A stretch of DNA of 53,247 nucleotides from Pseudanabaena sp. M085S1SP2A07QC (lineage in GTDB: Bacteria; Cyanobacteriota; Cyanobacteriia; Pseudanabaenales; Pseudanabaenaceae): assembly GCA_020404895.1 (NCBI GenBank), contig JADBWK010000109.1, positions 1 through 53,247 on the forward strand, in the 5' to 3' direction. The notes below the pieces were generated by a model. That model was not told the origin of the DNA and made no database searches. It saw nothing but the letters and a program-made list of their open reading frames with translations. Within the stretch, counting starts at the first letter, position 1, and each line of letters opens with the position of its first letter. Both the position numbers and the translations under genes were made by a program. Shown one piece after another: positions 52,643-53,247 of the stretch.

Positions 52643-53110
52643 GATCGGCCCATAAACATCTTTCATTCAACAAACGGCGAATCCAAGTCAGTCGCCAGCA
52701 CCAGCACATCGGGATCGTCATTAAATATGGCTATGAGGTCACCATGTAACTTGACTGCCGCTTCGCGGACTCCAGTGTCGATGAACCGAAATTTCCGCCA
52801 ACTCCAAACGCGGTCTTGACCTGCTCCATCTGTCACGTACAGATCCAGGTGCCCATCATCACACTCTTGCCCGTAGATGCACACGCCGAAGGTGCATGGG
52901 AACCCTGCCAACTCGACCCACCAACCCCAATCCTCGCAGCAGCAAAACGGTGCGTCGTACCCGTACTCCCGCAGCCTGCTGACCAGATACTCCGCGAGTG
53001 CTTTGCCATACATACCTTCGTTGACAAGTTCCTCAGCCTCGCCAGGAAGAATCGGAAATTTTGCGGAGCTGACGCGGATGAATGTCCCCATTTGGCCTCC
53101 ACTAGGCTAA
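52585..53110 (-). mobile_element. Single integron-type gene cassette
   Basis: On the minus strand the 526-bp unit starts TTAGCC after a G, contains one ORF and ends in an attC-like site. The leading GTTAGCC (53111-53105) is exactly complementary to the attC R'' box GGCTAAC (52642-52636), as expected for a cassette that once circularised. The unit is GC-richer than its surroundings. No integrase gene is in the window. Confidence 0.72.
52663..53091 (-). CDS. Integron-cassette hypothetical protein
   Basis: The 142-residue protein starts 20 bp inside the cassette (MGTFIRVSSAKFPILPGEAE) and ends 20 bp before the attC site. Distinctive blocks are GYDAPFCCCEDWGWWVELAG and FGVCIYGQECDDGHLDLYV, rich in Trp, Cys and acidic residues, with an alpha/beta look. 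I recall similar unnamed proteins in environmental integron cassettes and immunity-type proteins, but cannot check. Codon use is GC-richer than in neighbours and HIP1 sites are absent, in line with transfer. Confidence 0.75.
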   Translation of the reverse strand: MGTFIRVSSAKFPILPGEAEELVNEGMYGKALAEYLVSRLREYGYDAPFCCCEDWGWWVELAGFPCTFGVCIYGQECDDGHLDLYVTDGAGQDRVWSWRKFRFIDTGVREAAVKLHGDLIAIFNDDPDVLVLATDLDSPFVE

Positions 53111-53150
53111 CTAGTAAGTTGAACCGCAGCAGCTACGCTACGCGGTTAAC
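53105..53150. repeat. Second partial attC-like inverted repeat
   Basis: GGCTAAC (53105) is followed by TTGAACCGC and, after 14 bases, GCGGTTAA (53142-53149). The arms differ by one base as in attC sites, but no clear outer box is seen on the far side. The final ~100 bases of the window are AT-rich again and hold no recognised gene. Confidence 0.45.
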
Positions 53151-53247
53151 GGGTTTTCGTTTTGTCGGTTCCAACGAAAAGTTCTTTTGCTGCACTTTTA
53201 GGATTTTATCATATGATGTCAAGACCTTATTGAAGTGCTGTCAATAG

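Noticed and set aside
52816-53247. Plus-strand 143-codon frame at the window end
   Set aside because: It is antisense to the cassette ORF and crosses both cassette boundary and AT-rich DNA; the minus-strand ORF fits the cassette better.

Overview
The window reads as a chromosomal piece of a cyanobacterium. The octamer GCGATCGC (HIP1) is scattered through nearly all coding DNA. Several genes are essentially cyanobacterial: the acyl-ACP reductase / aldehyde-deformylating oxygenase pair, an nrtABCD transporter whose NrtC carries an NrtA-like domain, ndhB, a TIGR04376-type protein and a DUF1517 protein. Gene content and the abundance of palindromic repeats feel like the Pseudanabaena group, but that placement is an impression.

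Layout. 1-3.9 kb is accessory: a HEAT-repeat protein running in from outside the window, a small protein that shares a peptide motif with its tail, then a run of toxin-antitoxin type genes (MazEF-like, xisI, an antitoxin-like gene, DUF433, a frameshifted VapB with a VapC stub). 3.9-15.5 kb is mostly core: proS, a DUF790 (Bax1-like) nuclease, a DUF6671 gene, the nitrate transporter nrtABCD on the minus strand, and ndhB. 15.5-20.1 kb is a scrap zone: an IS66 remnant with a hairpin element inside it, truncated HEPN and Uma2 genes on its two flanks, an MqsA/DUF4258 toxin-antitoxin pair and an orphan N6-adenine methylase. 20.3-33.5 kb is core metabolism: glyS, the alkane pair ado-aar, a hydroxyacid dehydrogenase, an aminotransferase, an SGNH hydrolase, a flavin-type oxidase, TolC and pepA. 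33.5-36.1 kb holds a DUF433 gene and an unknown gene pair interrupted by an ISAs1-family insertion. 36.2-52.3 kb returns to pdhB, umuDC, envelope proteins, gshB, an L,D-transpeptidase-like protein, an ABC ATPase, a CheY-like regulator, psiE, DUF72 and DoxX genes, with tRNA-Pro(GGG), tRNA-Ala(GGC), an IS630 remnant and an ISAs1-related MITE. The last kilobase carries a GC-richer insert with the structure of a single integron gene cassette (ORF plus attC).

The clearest functional units are the nitrate uptake operon (periplasmic lipoprotein, permease, two ATPases, one with a regulatory domain), the two-step alkane pathway (acyl-ACP to aldehyde to alkane), and the SOS polymerase pair umuDC. Gaps between genes are filled with palindromic elements. 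Several families keep conserved ends while the arms of the central hairpin differ in sequence from copy to copy but stay complementary.

The best candidates for something not previously described are: (1) the HEAT-repeat gene and its small neighbour, which share an F-x-APV-x-QV...TQNN motif like a homotypic (amyloid-type) signalling tag; (2) the lone integron cassette at 52.6-53.1 kb with no integrase in view; (3) the hairpin-element families with changing arms.
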